Below, piece after piece: positions 31,739 to 42,411 of a DNA stretch of 64,000 nucleotides. Every line of letters starts with the position of its first letter. Positions within the stretch are counted from its first letter, which is position 1. This stretch comes from Nyssa sinensis (taxonomy: Eukaryota; Streptophyta; Magnoliopsida; Cornales; Nyssaceae): contig CM018051.1 of NCBI GenBank assembly GCA_008638375.1, positions 33,081,740-33,145,739 on the forward strand. Reading direction: 5' to 3'. The notes under the pieces are model-generated. The model was given only the letters and a program-made list of their open reading frames with translations, was not told the origin of the DNA and searched no databases. Both the position numbers and the translations under genes were made by a program.

Positions 31739-32285
31739 GGTCTAGACCTTTAACACTTTGCATGGGTTGCAAAGTTTTTAAGGGTCTGTACATTGAGATG
31801 GACCAGACCTGTAACACTTGTATGGGTTGCAAGGTTTTTAGGGGTCTGTACATTGTGAGGGACCAGACTTGTAACACTTGCATGGGCTGCAAGGTTTTTA
31901 GGGGTCTGTACATTGAGATGGACCAGACGTGTAACACTTGCATGGGCTGCAAGATTTTTAGAGGTTTGTACATTGTACATTGAGATGGACCAGACCTGTA
32001 ACACTTGCATGGGTTGCAAAGTTTTTAGGGGTTTGTACATTGTGATGGACCAGACCTGTAACACTTGCATGGGCTGCAAAGTTTTTAGGAGTCTGTACAT
32101 TGAGATGGGTCAAACCTGTAACACTTGCATGGGCTGCAAGGTTTTTATGGGTCTGTAAATTAAGATGGACCAGACCTGTAACACTTGCATGGGTTGCAAG
32201 GTTTTTAGGGGTTTGTACATTGAGATGGGTCAGACCTGTAACACTTGTATGGCCTGCAAGGTTTTTAGGAGTCTGTATATTGAGA
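31739..32285. repeat. 60-bp minisatellite, about nine copies
   Basis: Units start near 31739, 31800, 31860, 31920, 31986, 32046, 32106, 32166 and 32226. Each contains 'gtaacacttgcatggg', 'gcaaggtttttag' and 'gtctgtacattgagat'. One unit carries an extra TACATT. Because 60 is divisible by three, several frames on both strands stay open (20-residue repeats such as MYRPLKTLQPMQVLQVWSIS on minus). It sits between integrase and the antisense ORF relic. Confidence 0.95.
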
Positions 32286-32346
32286 TGAGAATGCTCGGTG
32301 GAGATGAAGAAAGGGATATAACTTTATTGATAATATTTTTGTAAGT

Positions 32347-34491
32347 GCTCTATATTCCACGGCCTAGGTACAAGTTTCCCAGATATGTCTTCCAACTAGT
32401 ATGTGGTAGGTTTGTCAATTTTTGTTACTCGGTATGGGCCTTCCCAGTTGGGTGACAACTTTCCCATAGTAGGATCCTTGGTGTTCGGGAACACTCTTCC
32501 TAGGATGAAGTCTCCAACCTGGAAGCTATGGGGTTTTAACCCTTGTTTGGAATGGTTAGCTATCCTGTGCTGATATGCGTCCATTCTGATTTTGGCCTAG
32601 TCTCGCTTTTTTTCAAGGAGGTCCAGATTCTCTGCAAGTTGCTGATTATTAGTTTATGGGTGAAAAGCTTCCGTCCTCAAGGTAGGCATACCGATCTCAG
32701 TAATAACTACTGCTTCTGAGCCATAGGCTAGCGAGAATGGAGTTTCAGATGTTGGTGTTCTCCTTGTACTCTTGTAGGCCCAGAGCACACCAGGGAGTTC
32801 TTCAACCCATCTTCCCTTAGCTTCCTCTAACCTCTTCTTAAGAGCATCTAGGATTGTTTGGTTGGTGACTTCTGCTTGACCGTTGGCTTGAGGGTGCCTT
32901 GGTGAGGCAAAGTGCTGACTTATGTGTAGATCTTGACAGAATTTCTTGAAGACTTTCCCTGCAAATTGTGTACCATTGTCTGTCATAATAACACGCGGGT
33001 TGCCGAACCTATAGACAATGTTCCTTCAGGTTAAGTTTTTGACTTTTGTCTCTGTGATGTGTGTTAGGGGCTCAGCCTCTGCCCATTTGGAGAAGTAGTC
33101 AATGGCGACTAAAAGATATCTCCTATTTGGGGTGGCCTTTGGCAGAGGCCCTACGATATCCATTCCCCACTAAGCAAAGGGCCATAGGCTGGCTATAGGG
33201 ATGAGCTCATGGTGGGGCTGGTGCTGATATAGAGCAAATCGTTGACATTTGTCACACTTCCGAACGTACTCCTTGGCTTGTTTCAGCATGCTAGGCTAGT
33301 AGTAGCCTAGGGTTAAAGCTCGGTGGGCTAGGGTTTTGCCACCATTGTGGTTGCCACAGACTCCTTCGTGTATTTTGGCCAGAACATATTGTGACTCTTC
33401 CGGAGCCAGGCACCGCAACAAGGGTTGGGAATAGGATCTGCGGTAGAGCTTTCCATTTATAATTAGTTACTGAGTTGCACTGATTCGGACTCTTCTGGCC
33501 TTGTTCTTATCTTCTGGGAGGAGTCCTCCTTCAATGTATTAGAGGATGAGAGTCATCCAATTTTGGGCCTGTTCGGTAACTTGGGCAACTTGGACCTTTT
33601 CTATGCTTGGCCTTAGCTGGTGAGAGACTTTCAAAGTGGAGTCTCCTTCTGCCTTGAGATGAAAGGCCATGTTTGCTAGTGCGTCAGCCCTTGTGTTCTG
33701 ACCCCTCTCGATTTTTTGTATCGTGAATTCATGAAAGGAATCCTTTAATGAATTGACCAGCTCTGAGTACCGGAGCATTCTATCGTCTTTGATGGAGAAT
33801 TCTCCTAGAACTTGGCTTACCATTAGTTGGGAGTCAGAGAAGACCTTGAGGTTTTGGGCCTCGCACTCTAGGGCAAGCCTGATCTCAAGAATGAGGGTTT
33901 CGTACTCAGCTTCATTGTTGAAGGCTCTGAATCCCAAACTTACTACTTTTTCTGATACAAGCCCTTCGAGGGATTGTAATACCAAACTGACGCCAGACCC
34001 TCGGTCTGTGGATGATCTGTCAGTGTAGAGCTGCCATGTAGCTGAGCTTTTACAATTCTATGCCTTATCGTGCAGTACTAGGGTGAACTCAGCAACAAAA
34101 TTTTCCAATGCCTGCCCTTTAATGGAGGTCCGTAGAACACAGGATATGTCAAATTCTCCTAATTCCACAAACCATTTGACTAGTCGCCCGAAACTTCAGG
34201 CTTCCTTAGGACTGACTTTAATTAGTGGATACGCTGTTGGAATTTTTATGGGATGTGCCTAGAAGTAGGGTCAGAGTTTCCGCGCATAAATTATTAGGGC
34301 GAAAGCCAATTTTTCGATCTAGGGGTACCTTTTTTCTGCATCTACCAGTGCTTTGCTCACGTAGAATATAGGCTTCTGGACGCCTTTGTCCTGTCTGATC
34401 AGAGCAGAACTGATTGCATTCTCTGAGACTGCGAGATAGAGGGGTAGTTTCTCCCTCTGAATTGGTTTCGATAAGAGCTTGGGGGAAGCCA
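32347..34491 (-). pseudogene. Gypsy pol, C-terminal part: RNase H and integrase
   Basis: Continues pol after the nested insertion. RNase H blocks: LGFRAFNNEAEYETLI and VFSDSQLMVSQV (33539-33985). Integrase: zinc-binding end CDKCQRFALYQHQPHHEL near 33230, core VIMTDNGTQFAGKVFKKF at about 32985 and HPQANGQAEVTNQ, then the C-terminal GDFILGRVFPNTKDP and WEGPYRVTKI near 32450. Stops and frame breaks interrupt it, so it cannot encode an active integrase. Confidence 0.9.
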
Positions 34492-34496
34492 GGTAT

Positions 34497-37400
34497 TGTG
34501 ATATCCCGACCCGGGATACGACACGATTACCGAGGCAAGTCGACTGAATAGCATAACCTGAGCTGTCTTAAACTCTAGGTTACAATAATTATGGAACTGA
34601 ACCTAATTTCAAAAGATAAATGTTTTGATTAGTAATGCCAATGTCGGGTGGTACCCGAGCAACTCGGAACCTTACCTCGAAAAACGTGCATGCATGCAAC
34701 CCATGCATGCATACGTACGTACACATGCATAGTTCATGGAATATTAGTGTATGTGAACGTGATTAAAAATACCGTTATACGTAAATATATGATTATACTG
34801 ATACGTATAAAATATGTATTGTATAAGTATATATATATATATAATATAAATGTATTATGTATATAATGTATTATGTATATAAAATTAAATGAAGAAAGAA
34901 AAAGGAAAGGAAGCTTCCAATACAAAAATCAGTGGGTGTGTGCATCACTGTGTGTGTGTGTGTGCATCACTGTGTGTTTGTGTGTGTTTGGGAAACCCAC
35001 CAACCGACCTTGATAAAGGTGGTGGGTGGGTGTAAGTGATATATGTATATATGTAAATATATATATGTATATGAGGTACGTGGGTGGCTAGGGTAAAAAG
35101 GGCAGTTCTCTGCAGTCAAGGATGACTGCAAGAGAGAGAGAGAGAGAGAGAGAGATAAGGTAGAGAGAGAAGAGGCGGTGGGTCTTTTTATATGTGTATA
35201 TATGCACGGGTTTGAGTGATGAGAGGTTAGAAAAGAAAAGGGAGAGTTAGGAACTGAAGGAGAGAAGAAGAGAGAAAGGTTGAAGCAGAAACAGAAAGGT
35301 GAGAGAGTCACAGTGAGCTCAAAAATCCGAAACCCAGGTAATTGATTTCAGTTCTGTTATTTCGATTTAAAGCATAAAGCTTAGATATAATGGTAGGGTC
35401 TGAACGAGCATGAAATATAGAAATTATTGCAAAAAGAATGAAGCTAAATGGTGTAGAAACCATGGAGAAAATTGGAGTTGCAGGTTCGGGAGGATAATCG
35501 GGTTCCATGAATTTTATGGTTAAAACTTGTTTAAAAGTTTATGAAAACTATCCTTATGCATGCAGAAAACTATAAGGAACAAATTAGATCCAAAACAGTT
35601 GAGAACCGAGTGGAAAATAAGAAAAATACAGCTCACCGGAAAACCGGCCGGAGCTATAAATCTCTATATTCGAAGAGATTAGAAAGGGTATGAAGGAAAT
35701 GGAGAATAGGGATGAGGTCGTGGGGAAGAAAGGAAGAAAATGGCATTCAAAATGGGGGGAGAAGCCATCGGAAATAGGTTGCCGTCACCGGAGATGGTGA
35801 CGGAACCCTAATACCGTTCACCTGAGATGTGAGGGAGATGACCGAAAAAGCGTGGGGGGGCTACCGGGTTAAAAGGAACGGGTTTGGGTTTGAATCGGGT
35901 CGGGACCCGACTGGTTATAAAAAGGGTAAGTTAAGCTGTGTCGTTTTGGGTTTGAAATTAAATGGGATTGGGCTGTTTGGTTGCATGGATAAATAATTGG
36001 AATTGGGGTTGGGTTAACCGAACCCTGGATAGGGATAGGAAATTAGGTTTATTGTATTCCGGTTCTTGAATGGACTGAACCGTTTGGTTCAGGAGAAAGG
36101 CTGACCGGTTTAGGGTTTTTAGGTCTGAACCAACTGGTTCAGACCGCAGCTTATGGGATTTATGAACCGGCCCCAAATAGTTTGGAAAATTACACTGTTG
36201 CCCAAAGTATAAAAAATTAATTAAATATTAATTTTACAATAATGCCCCTATTTAAAAATTGGGTCAAACGAAGTCCAAACGATACAAATGAATAGTCAAA
36301 ACCTATTATCTCGGACGTTCTAAGTCCAATGGTAGGGTCCATTTTACGAGACGGAACCCCGAAGGATAAAATACCGCAAAAGTGCAAAATGACTATTTTG
36401 CCCTTTTTAGTACAAAAGTCCAAATGGAATTCCGCGAAAGCCTAAACCAACTTTCTTCGGCGTTCTGGACACAATGGTAAAGTCTAAAATAGTATTTGAA
36501 ATACTTATGATAGAAAGGTATAAAATTTGATGAATAGCATTTATTCTGAAACGTACTCACTGATATATAGGAAACTCGAAAGGCAAGGGTACCTTCACAG
36601 ATTTCTGAGGTAGAATCACGATAGAGGTAAGTGGATCACTTTCTCTTCCATGTGGTGTTTCTAAAGCCAAGTTTATTCTCTTTACTGCCAAATTTGTACT
36701 CCTGAAAGTACTTCATGTTATTGTTATCCACAGTACGATATTGTTCTATCTTGTGGACATTGATTGACTATTGTACTATTGTTATTGAAATGAACCCTGC
36801 CTTGAAAGGCTTACTGTTATGCTTTACTGTATATATGATATTCCATTTTCATACTCCTTATGGAATCACAAATGTTCATGCTATGTTTATAAATGCTGGA
36901 ATTGTGCTCAGTCACAATATCCATCCGATGCTTCTGTAACGAACTAGTCCGTGAACGGACATGTGGCAAAAGATGTGAGTTTAACTGAGAGGTATGCCGG
37001 GCCTCGAATTACGCAGAGGGGTTGCCATTCCCTACTACAGATTATAAGCATCTCCATTGGATTATTGTTATGGAAATATTGTTGAATGGTTACTGTTTCT
37101 TATGGACTACTGTACCTTATGGATTACTGTTTCTTATGGACTACTGTTTCTTATGGATTATCTTACGTCGTTCATTGGTTTGATTGAAATCGATTTATCG
37201 TGGCAGTATTCTCATTGTGACAGGTTATTGTTGAGAAACTCTTATCACTGCTTATTCATTACTTCTGACTGTATATTGTGCCCCACTACTTATTGGCCAT
37301 CATGGCAACTGTTCTCATTGGCTATTACAGCATCTCCTTTCTTATGATTGGCTATCATATTTTATTCATGGATTCACGTTCTTTATAATCATCGATACCA

Positions 37401-37825
37401 GTGTCGGAGATCTGGTTTACTTGCTGAGCTTCATAACTCATTCCACCCCACTTACCCCCATTTCAGGTGATGACGCTGCGAGACCTCAGTAGGAGTCTGA
37501 GAGCGTAGGGGGACATTTTGAAGTACTGATCAGTCTATGTTAGTTCTCCCATGTATTCACCACCCCCGGGTGCTGGTTACGGTTTAGTTCTCATTTTGTA
37601 TTATGTAGAACTATGTCATGTATTTAATAAGACTTCCGCTGTTTAATGTATTTAAAAAGGCTTCCGCTGGATTACTGTAATTGATAAAGGCTTCCGCTGT
37701 TTACTGTTAAAATTTTTAGTACATTGCATAATAGTATTATGATACTGGAACGGAAAAAGTAGGGACGGCTTTCGGGTCGGCCCCGCGACACGAGATCCGC
37801 ATAGGGTGGGTTTCGGGTCGTGACA
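34497..37825. mobile_element. Solo-LTR-like insertion in gypsy pol, 3329 bp
   Basis: It starts TGTGATATCCCGACCCGGG and ends CGGGTCGTGACA, flanked by GGTAT at 34492-34496 and 37826-37830. Read on the minus strand, its ends match those of the element at 56364-60639. No gag or pol domain is present. Inside are a GA microsatellite (35130-35154), TATA-rich stretches and many short ORFs without domains. Removing it with one GGTAT joins the gypsy reverse transcriptase to its RNase H region. Confidence 0.85.
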
Positions 37826-37830
37826 GGTAT

Positions 37831-38786
37831 TCTTTCAGCTCTTGAAGGGCCTTTTCACATTTTTCGGACCATTATAAGGCTCTGTTACTCTTCAAAGGTT
37901 TGAAGAACCGTAGACAGCGATCTGTAAATTTGGAGATGAATCTGCTCAAAGCCGCAACTCTCCCATTCAGAGCCTGAATGTCCTTCTTGGTCTTTGGTGA
38001 TTCCAGCTCAATCAAGGCTTTGATCTGAGTAGGGTCTGCTTCAATACCTCTTTGAGAGACAATGTATCCAAAGAACTTCCCCTTGGTAACCCCAAAGGTA
38101 CACTTTAAGGGATTTAGCTTCATCTTGTGTTGCTTCAGAATGTCAAATGTTCAACCTAAGTGCTGGAGGTGGCTGCTCTTCTATAGGCTTTTGACCAGCA
38201 TATCATTTATATAAACCTCCATTGTGCTACCGATCAGAGGACTGAACATCTTATTGACCAGATGCTGATATGTTGCCCCAACATTTTTTAGTCTGAACGA
38301 CATCACTCTATAGAAATAGATACCTCGTTCGTTGATGAATGCTGTCTTTTCCTGGTCTGATGGGTACATCTAGATCTGGTTGTATCTAGAGTAGGCATCC
38401 ATGAAGCTCATGAGTTCATGCCCTGCTGTTGCGTCGACTAGCTGGTCAATCCTTGGGAGAAGAAAGCTGTCTTTGGGACAGGCCTTGTTGAGGTCTGTAT
38501 AATCAACACAGACTCTCTAGTTGCCATTTTTGTTTTTGACTAGGACAATATTGGCAAGCCATTCCGGGTAAAATACCTCTCGTATCATCTTGGCCTTTAA
38601 TAACCTCCGGACTTCCTCATTGATGATGTGATGACGCTCTAGAGCGAGTGTCCTCCTCTTCTGCCTAACTGGAGGGTGGTCAGGATCTGTCATCAATTTA
38701 TAAGTGATGAGGTCTGGATCTATCCCCTCCATATCTTTCGTCTCCCAGGCAAATACTAACAAGTTGTTCGTTAAGAATTCTACCAT
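37831..38786 (-). pseudogene. Gypsy pol, reverse transcriptase part
   Basis: Blocks in order are GIDPDLITYKLMTDP, PVRQKRRTLALERHHII, WLANIVLVKNKNGN, FINERGIYFYRVMSF, YINDMLVKSL and LKCTFGVTKGKFFGYIVS. The catalytic YxDD box reads YIND, so the second metal-binding Asp side is damaged. Stops occur at about 38370 and 38517. The end is cut by the nested element at 37825. Confidence 0.9.
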
Positions 38787-38982
38787 CTCCTATTACTCGG
38801 CAAGTGTCAGGTCCGGACCGATTTGCAAGTAACGCCCTTGTTCTTCAGAGTTAACCAGTACCTTGATCGGGTCACCTACAGGCTTGGCCCTGCTGTCCTT
38901 TCCTCTAGGATTTAGTGGTTCATCAATTCCCGATGGGCATTCTTCTGTCTTATGATGGTAGGTAAGGTCTGGACCCACACCT

Positions 38983-39430
38983 TCATGAGCGTGCTATAAT
39001 TGCTATTTGGAGGTATTCTCCTTGAGTGTGAGAGCATGGCATTCTCGGGCAGTTGGTTGGCATCCTTTGATAGAGTAGATCATTATTATGCACATACTTT
39101 AGGCATTGGTAGAGGGTCGAGGTGACCACTCCCATTTGGTGGAGCCAGGGCCTACCGATGATTACATTATAAGGAGACTTGGAGTTCAGAACCATATATT
39201 CTGAGATGGTGGTCTTCTGTCCATCTTCTTCCCCTACCGTGGTGGGCAGGTCAATCCTCCCCAGTGGGGTATTGAGGTTTCTGTCAAATCCTGCCATTAT
39301 GGCGGCAGTGGGCTTGACGTAATTGGAGTCGAGCTTTATCTGTTTGAAGGGCTCGTAGAATAACACATTTGCAAAGCTCCCTATATCTACCAAAACTCTT
39401 CGGATCTCAAAATTGGCTATTTTGAGAGAG
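38983..39430 (-). pseudogene. Gypsy aspartic protease part
   Basis: RRVLVDIGSFANVLFYEPF corresponds to the usual V-D-T/S-G-S-S-A-D-VLFY active site. The Asp is kept, and the following Thr is Ile. Further downstream come PYNVIIGRPWLHQM and VVTSTLYQCLKY, typical of gypsy protease in this lineage. Confidence 0.85.
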
Positions 39431-39639
39431 ATGACAAGGGCATCATTGTGAGGGTAATGTACCCCTGCAAGATCTTACTTTGTGAATTGGATCTCGAGAA
39501 GTGGCCTTAGCCTCTTCTCGATGACAGAAATCTGGAGGAGGCTGGGAGCAGTTCTGGCCTTCCGAGCATAACGCTTTCTTGCTCTATTGGACATCCCTGT
39601 GGCCGGGGTGTCTGAATAAAGCATGAAGATAACTTGATT

Positions 39640-41323
39640 GTTATGCTGCTGGGGCTTATTCCTATGCTCTGGTCTCTGTTCCTGCCTTCTCAGTGGTGGT
39701 CTGTCATTACAGGGGTTCTGTCTCCCGTCCTGCCGGACAAACTTCGCCAGTCACCCTTTCCTTATGAGCTACTCGATCTCATGCTTTAGGGCTATACATC
39801 CGTTAGTCGTTTGCTCGTGGTCTTTATGGAAGTCGCAATACTTGTTCTGGTCTCTGTTGTTGGGGTTGCTTTTTAAGGGCTCAAGCCATTTTAAGTTTTC
39901 AAGCGCTCGGACTTGCCGAAGTATGTGGGCCAAAGAGGCATTCAGGGGAGTGAAAGTAGTAAACCCTTTAGGACCAGTATTGTCTGGAGCTCTGGGTGCC
40001 GTTCTTTTGTTAGGGCTCCCCACCCTCTTCTTGGTAACACTGGAGTCTCTCTTTGGCTTATCTTTTTGGGCTTGCTCCTTAATCTTTTAGGAGGTATTTT
40101 TTGCTTCCTCCAGATTTATGTATTTCCTAGCACGTTCCATGAGAGCAACCATGTCGGCAAGAGGGCTTTTTGTTAGGGAATCCCGAAAGCCCCCCTGAGT
40201 AAGACCAGAAGTTAGGGTGGCAACCAGAAAGCTTGGACTGCAATCTGTGATCTTAGTGAGCTCGGAATTGAAGCGCGCAATGTACTCCTTGAGGGATTCC
40301 GTTTTAGTCCGCTTTATGTTTAGTAAAAAATTTGGGCCTTTCCTCAACCTTTTGTTGTCATGAACCGGTCAAGGAATTGTCTGTCGAGCTCGTTGAAGCC
40401 AGTGACTGAGCTCGGAGGGAGGTGGTGGAACCACTTCAGGGCAGTCCCTTTGAGGCTGGTGACGAATGTTCAACACATGAAAGCATCAGTGGCCCCATGT
40501 AATGCCATGGAATGTTGATAATGAGAAAGGTGGTCCCTTGGGTGGCCAGTCCCATCGTAGAGAGTGAACTTAGGGACAACAAATTTCTTTGGCCGCTCCT
40601 TAGCCATGATAACGGGGGTAAATGGTGTGGAGAGCCTTCCGAACAGCCTGGCTAACTCGTCCTGCTCGGGTGGGATGTGAGCTCCTCTCGCAACAGAAGT
40701 GTGGTCCATAGAGTCCGCGACCTTTTTAGCCCTCCGTGGGTCCTTGGGCGGCATTGGTTGCTACGCGTCTTGCCTCGCAGCCTCGGGGCCCAAATGGACG
40801 GGACGGCCTTGACCCATAGTAGGAAGATGATTTTGGTCTTCCCGAGCTGGGGGGATTGGTGTTGCTTGAGGTTGGAACTCTTGCGACATTGGATTTGCCC
40901 CTGAAACCACCAGGGTTGGAACCTTTGTTGTATTCCGGTAGTGGATGTCTAGAATAAAGGCTAGTATCCCCCTGTCAACAGCTGTTGATGGTTGGGGGTC
41001 TCCACCATAGTGGATGGTACCTTGGGGGTACATCGGTTGTTCCTTGGGAGTCTCTTCATGGGATCCTCTGCCTATGGTAGGAGGCTGTGTCCTCGGCTCA
41101 GTCGTATTGACGGGTGGATTTGAGGGTTGGTCCCGTGGTTCTGGATAAGCATCACTAGAGTTTTGTAGATGGCGAGGAGCTGTTCTTGCATCAACTCGTT
41201 CTATCGCTTGACTTGGTTGAGCTGCTACTGCATGGGATCAGATGATTGTCCCCTTCCTCTTCTGGCGGGAGGCCGGTTTGTAGGATTTTAAACGTTCTTC
41301 CTTGGACGGAGATTGGGAGCCAT
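39640..41323 (-). pseudogene. Gypsy gag
   Basis: The start codon is probably at 41321-41323 (MAPNLRPRK), about 90 bases after the PBS. The capsid-like core is at 40087-40754: FVVPKFTLYDGTGHPRDHLS, ALKWFHHLPP, ESLKEYIARFNSEL. The zinc-knuckle-like region is YCDFHKDHEQTTNGCIALKHEIE. Several in-frame stops (many TAG) interrupt it. Confidence 0.85.
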
Positions 41324-41392
41324 GATCCTCCGGTAAGAAGGACTACGAGTTTGCTTTTAAAGAAAGGAACCCTTGGTGAGAAACGACTGTCG

Positions 41393-41413
41393 TTCCCACA
41401 GACGGCGCCAAAC
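41393..41413 (-). other. Primer binding site of the gypsy element
   Basis: Minus strand GTTTGGCGCCGTCTGTGGG directly follows the 5' LTR end at 41414. This form is common in plant gypsy elements. Confidence 0.7.
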
Positions 41414-41931
41414 TGATGTTGCACTTTTCTGATCAGTGGGCTCCAGTTTCTTATGCCTGCTGAACACTCAAAGAGAAAGATTAGAGGGCCACCGGATTGG
41501 CTATGGTGGTAGCCGCTCCGATGATTAAGTCAATAAACTGTATTGAAAGACTTAATTGAATGTAATTGAATCGACATGAATGTAACTGCGTACCTTAGGG
41601 TTTTATTTATAACCTATGGATTTCCTTAGTTGATTAGGATTTGGAGTCGTAAGAGTAGGGATTTGATCATTGGAGAATGATAGTTACCAAGTTGAATACT
41701 GCGCTTCATGAATAGAAGTTTCCTTGTTGAAGATTGTTTCTTTATTCTTTGCTTGGTAGGACGTTTAAGGCGGCAATGAGATTGGAACCCTCTTCTGTAA
41801 AGCTTCTGAGTTGAAGGTGAAACTGAGGGACGTGTGGGCTTCCGACCTGAAAGTTTTGGATGGTTGAACTTTGACAGCTCTGTAGTTACACGTGTCATAT
41901 GGTGGCTGGTCTGTCGCTTTTTGGTATATCA
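41414..41931 (-). repeat. 5' LTR of the gypsy element
   Basis: 518 bp. On the + strand it starts TGATGTTGCAC and ends GGTATATCA. It pairs with 29203-29721, and a TATAAATA-type box lies on the minus strand near 41605. Confidence 0.9.
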
Positions 41932-42197
41932 TTACCCAAATAAAAAAAGTTGATCTGGCTTTGCTTAGATTAGAATTAGAGCCGTCTTATTCAACATTTT
42001 ACATCACTGTAATCTTATTTTGGGAGGACATTAGTGTTATTGCATTGGAATCGGAGGGTAAATGGTGTATAAGGGCAGTTTGGGTACGTGAAGGCTTTTT
42101 GTCTCCATGGCTGTTGCTTTCTGCTATATCGGATGCTTTTTGTTGCTTTGCATTTGCATCATTAGTTTATCGGTGTGGGGGAAGTGAGATGAGAAAA

Positions 42198-42205
42198 TAT
42201 AAATA
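42198..42205 (+). promoter_or_regulatory. TATA box of the small two-exon gene
   Basis: TATAAATA, 38 bases before the ATG at 42236. Confidence 0.5.
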
Positions 42206-42235
42206 GAAGGTTTTGGAGGGAGGACCCATGTGGAG

Positions 42236-42380
42236 ATGGGAAGATTGAAGGGTTGGCTGCGCTGCAGCTTCAACACCTCATTTCTCTTCCCAACAAAGGG
42301 CATTCTTGTTAAGGTTACTTCACTCTTCAGATACAAGGCCAAAGGTAAGATTAAATCAAACTACAAATTACTACCTCTTG

Positions 42381-42411
<31 letters not shown>

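Larger units (their letters stand above)
29203..41931 (-). mobile_element. Tat-lineage Ty3/gypsy retrotransposon, full length but decayed
   Basis: It is flanked by TTACC at 29198-29202 and 41932-41936. The LTRs are 29203-29721 (3') and 41414-41931 (5'). On the minus strand the order is 5' LTR, PBS (GTTTGGCGCCGTCTGTGGG just after the LTR), gag, protease, reverse transcriptase, RNase H, integrase, 60-bp minisatellite, antisense-ORF relic, PPT (G-run, 29728-29740), 3' LTR. Protease-RT-RH-integrase is the gypsy order. The GGCGCC-type PBS and the antisense ORF suggest Tat. The LTRs differ at many positions by eye, so the insertion is clearly older than the copia element next to it. A 3.3 kb solo-LTR-like element splits the pol gene. 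Confidence 0.9.

Noticed and set aside
31739..32285. CRISPR-like array
   Set aside because: Units are head-to-tail without unique spacers, in a plant retroelement; it is a minisatellite.
31707..32288. Repeated-peptide ORFs on both strands
   Set aside because: Explained by the 60-bp minisatellite, whose period is divisible by three. No independent evidence of a protein.
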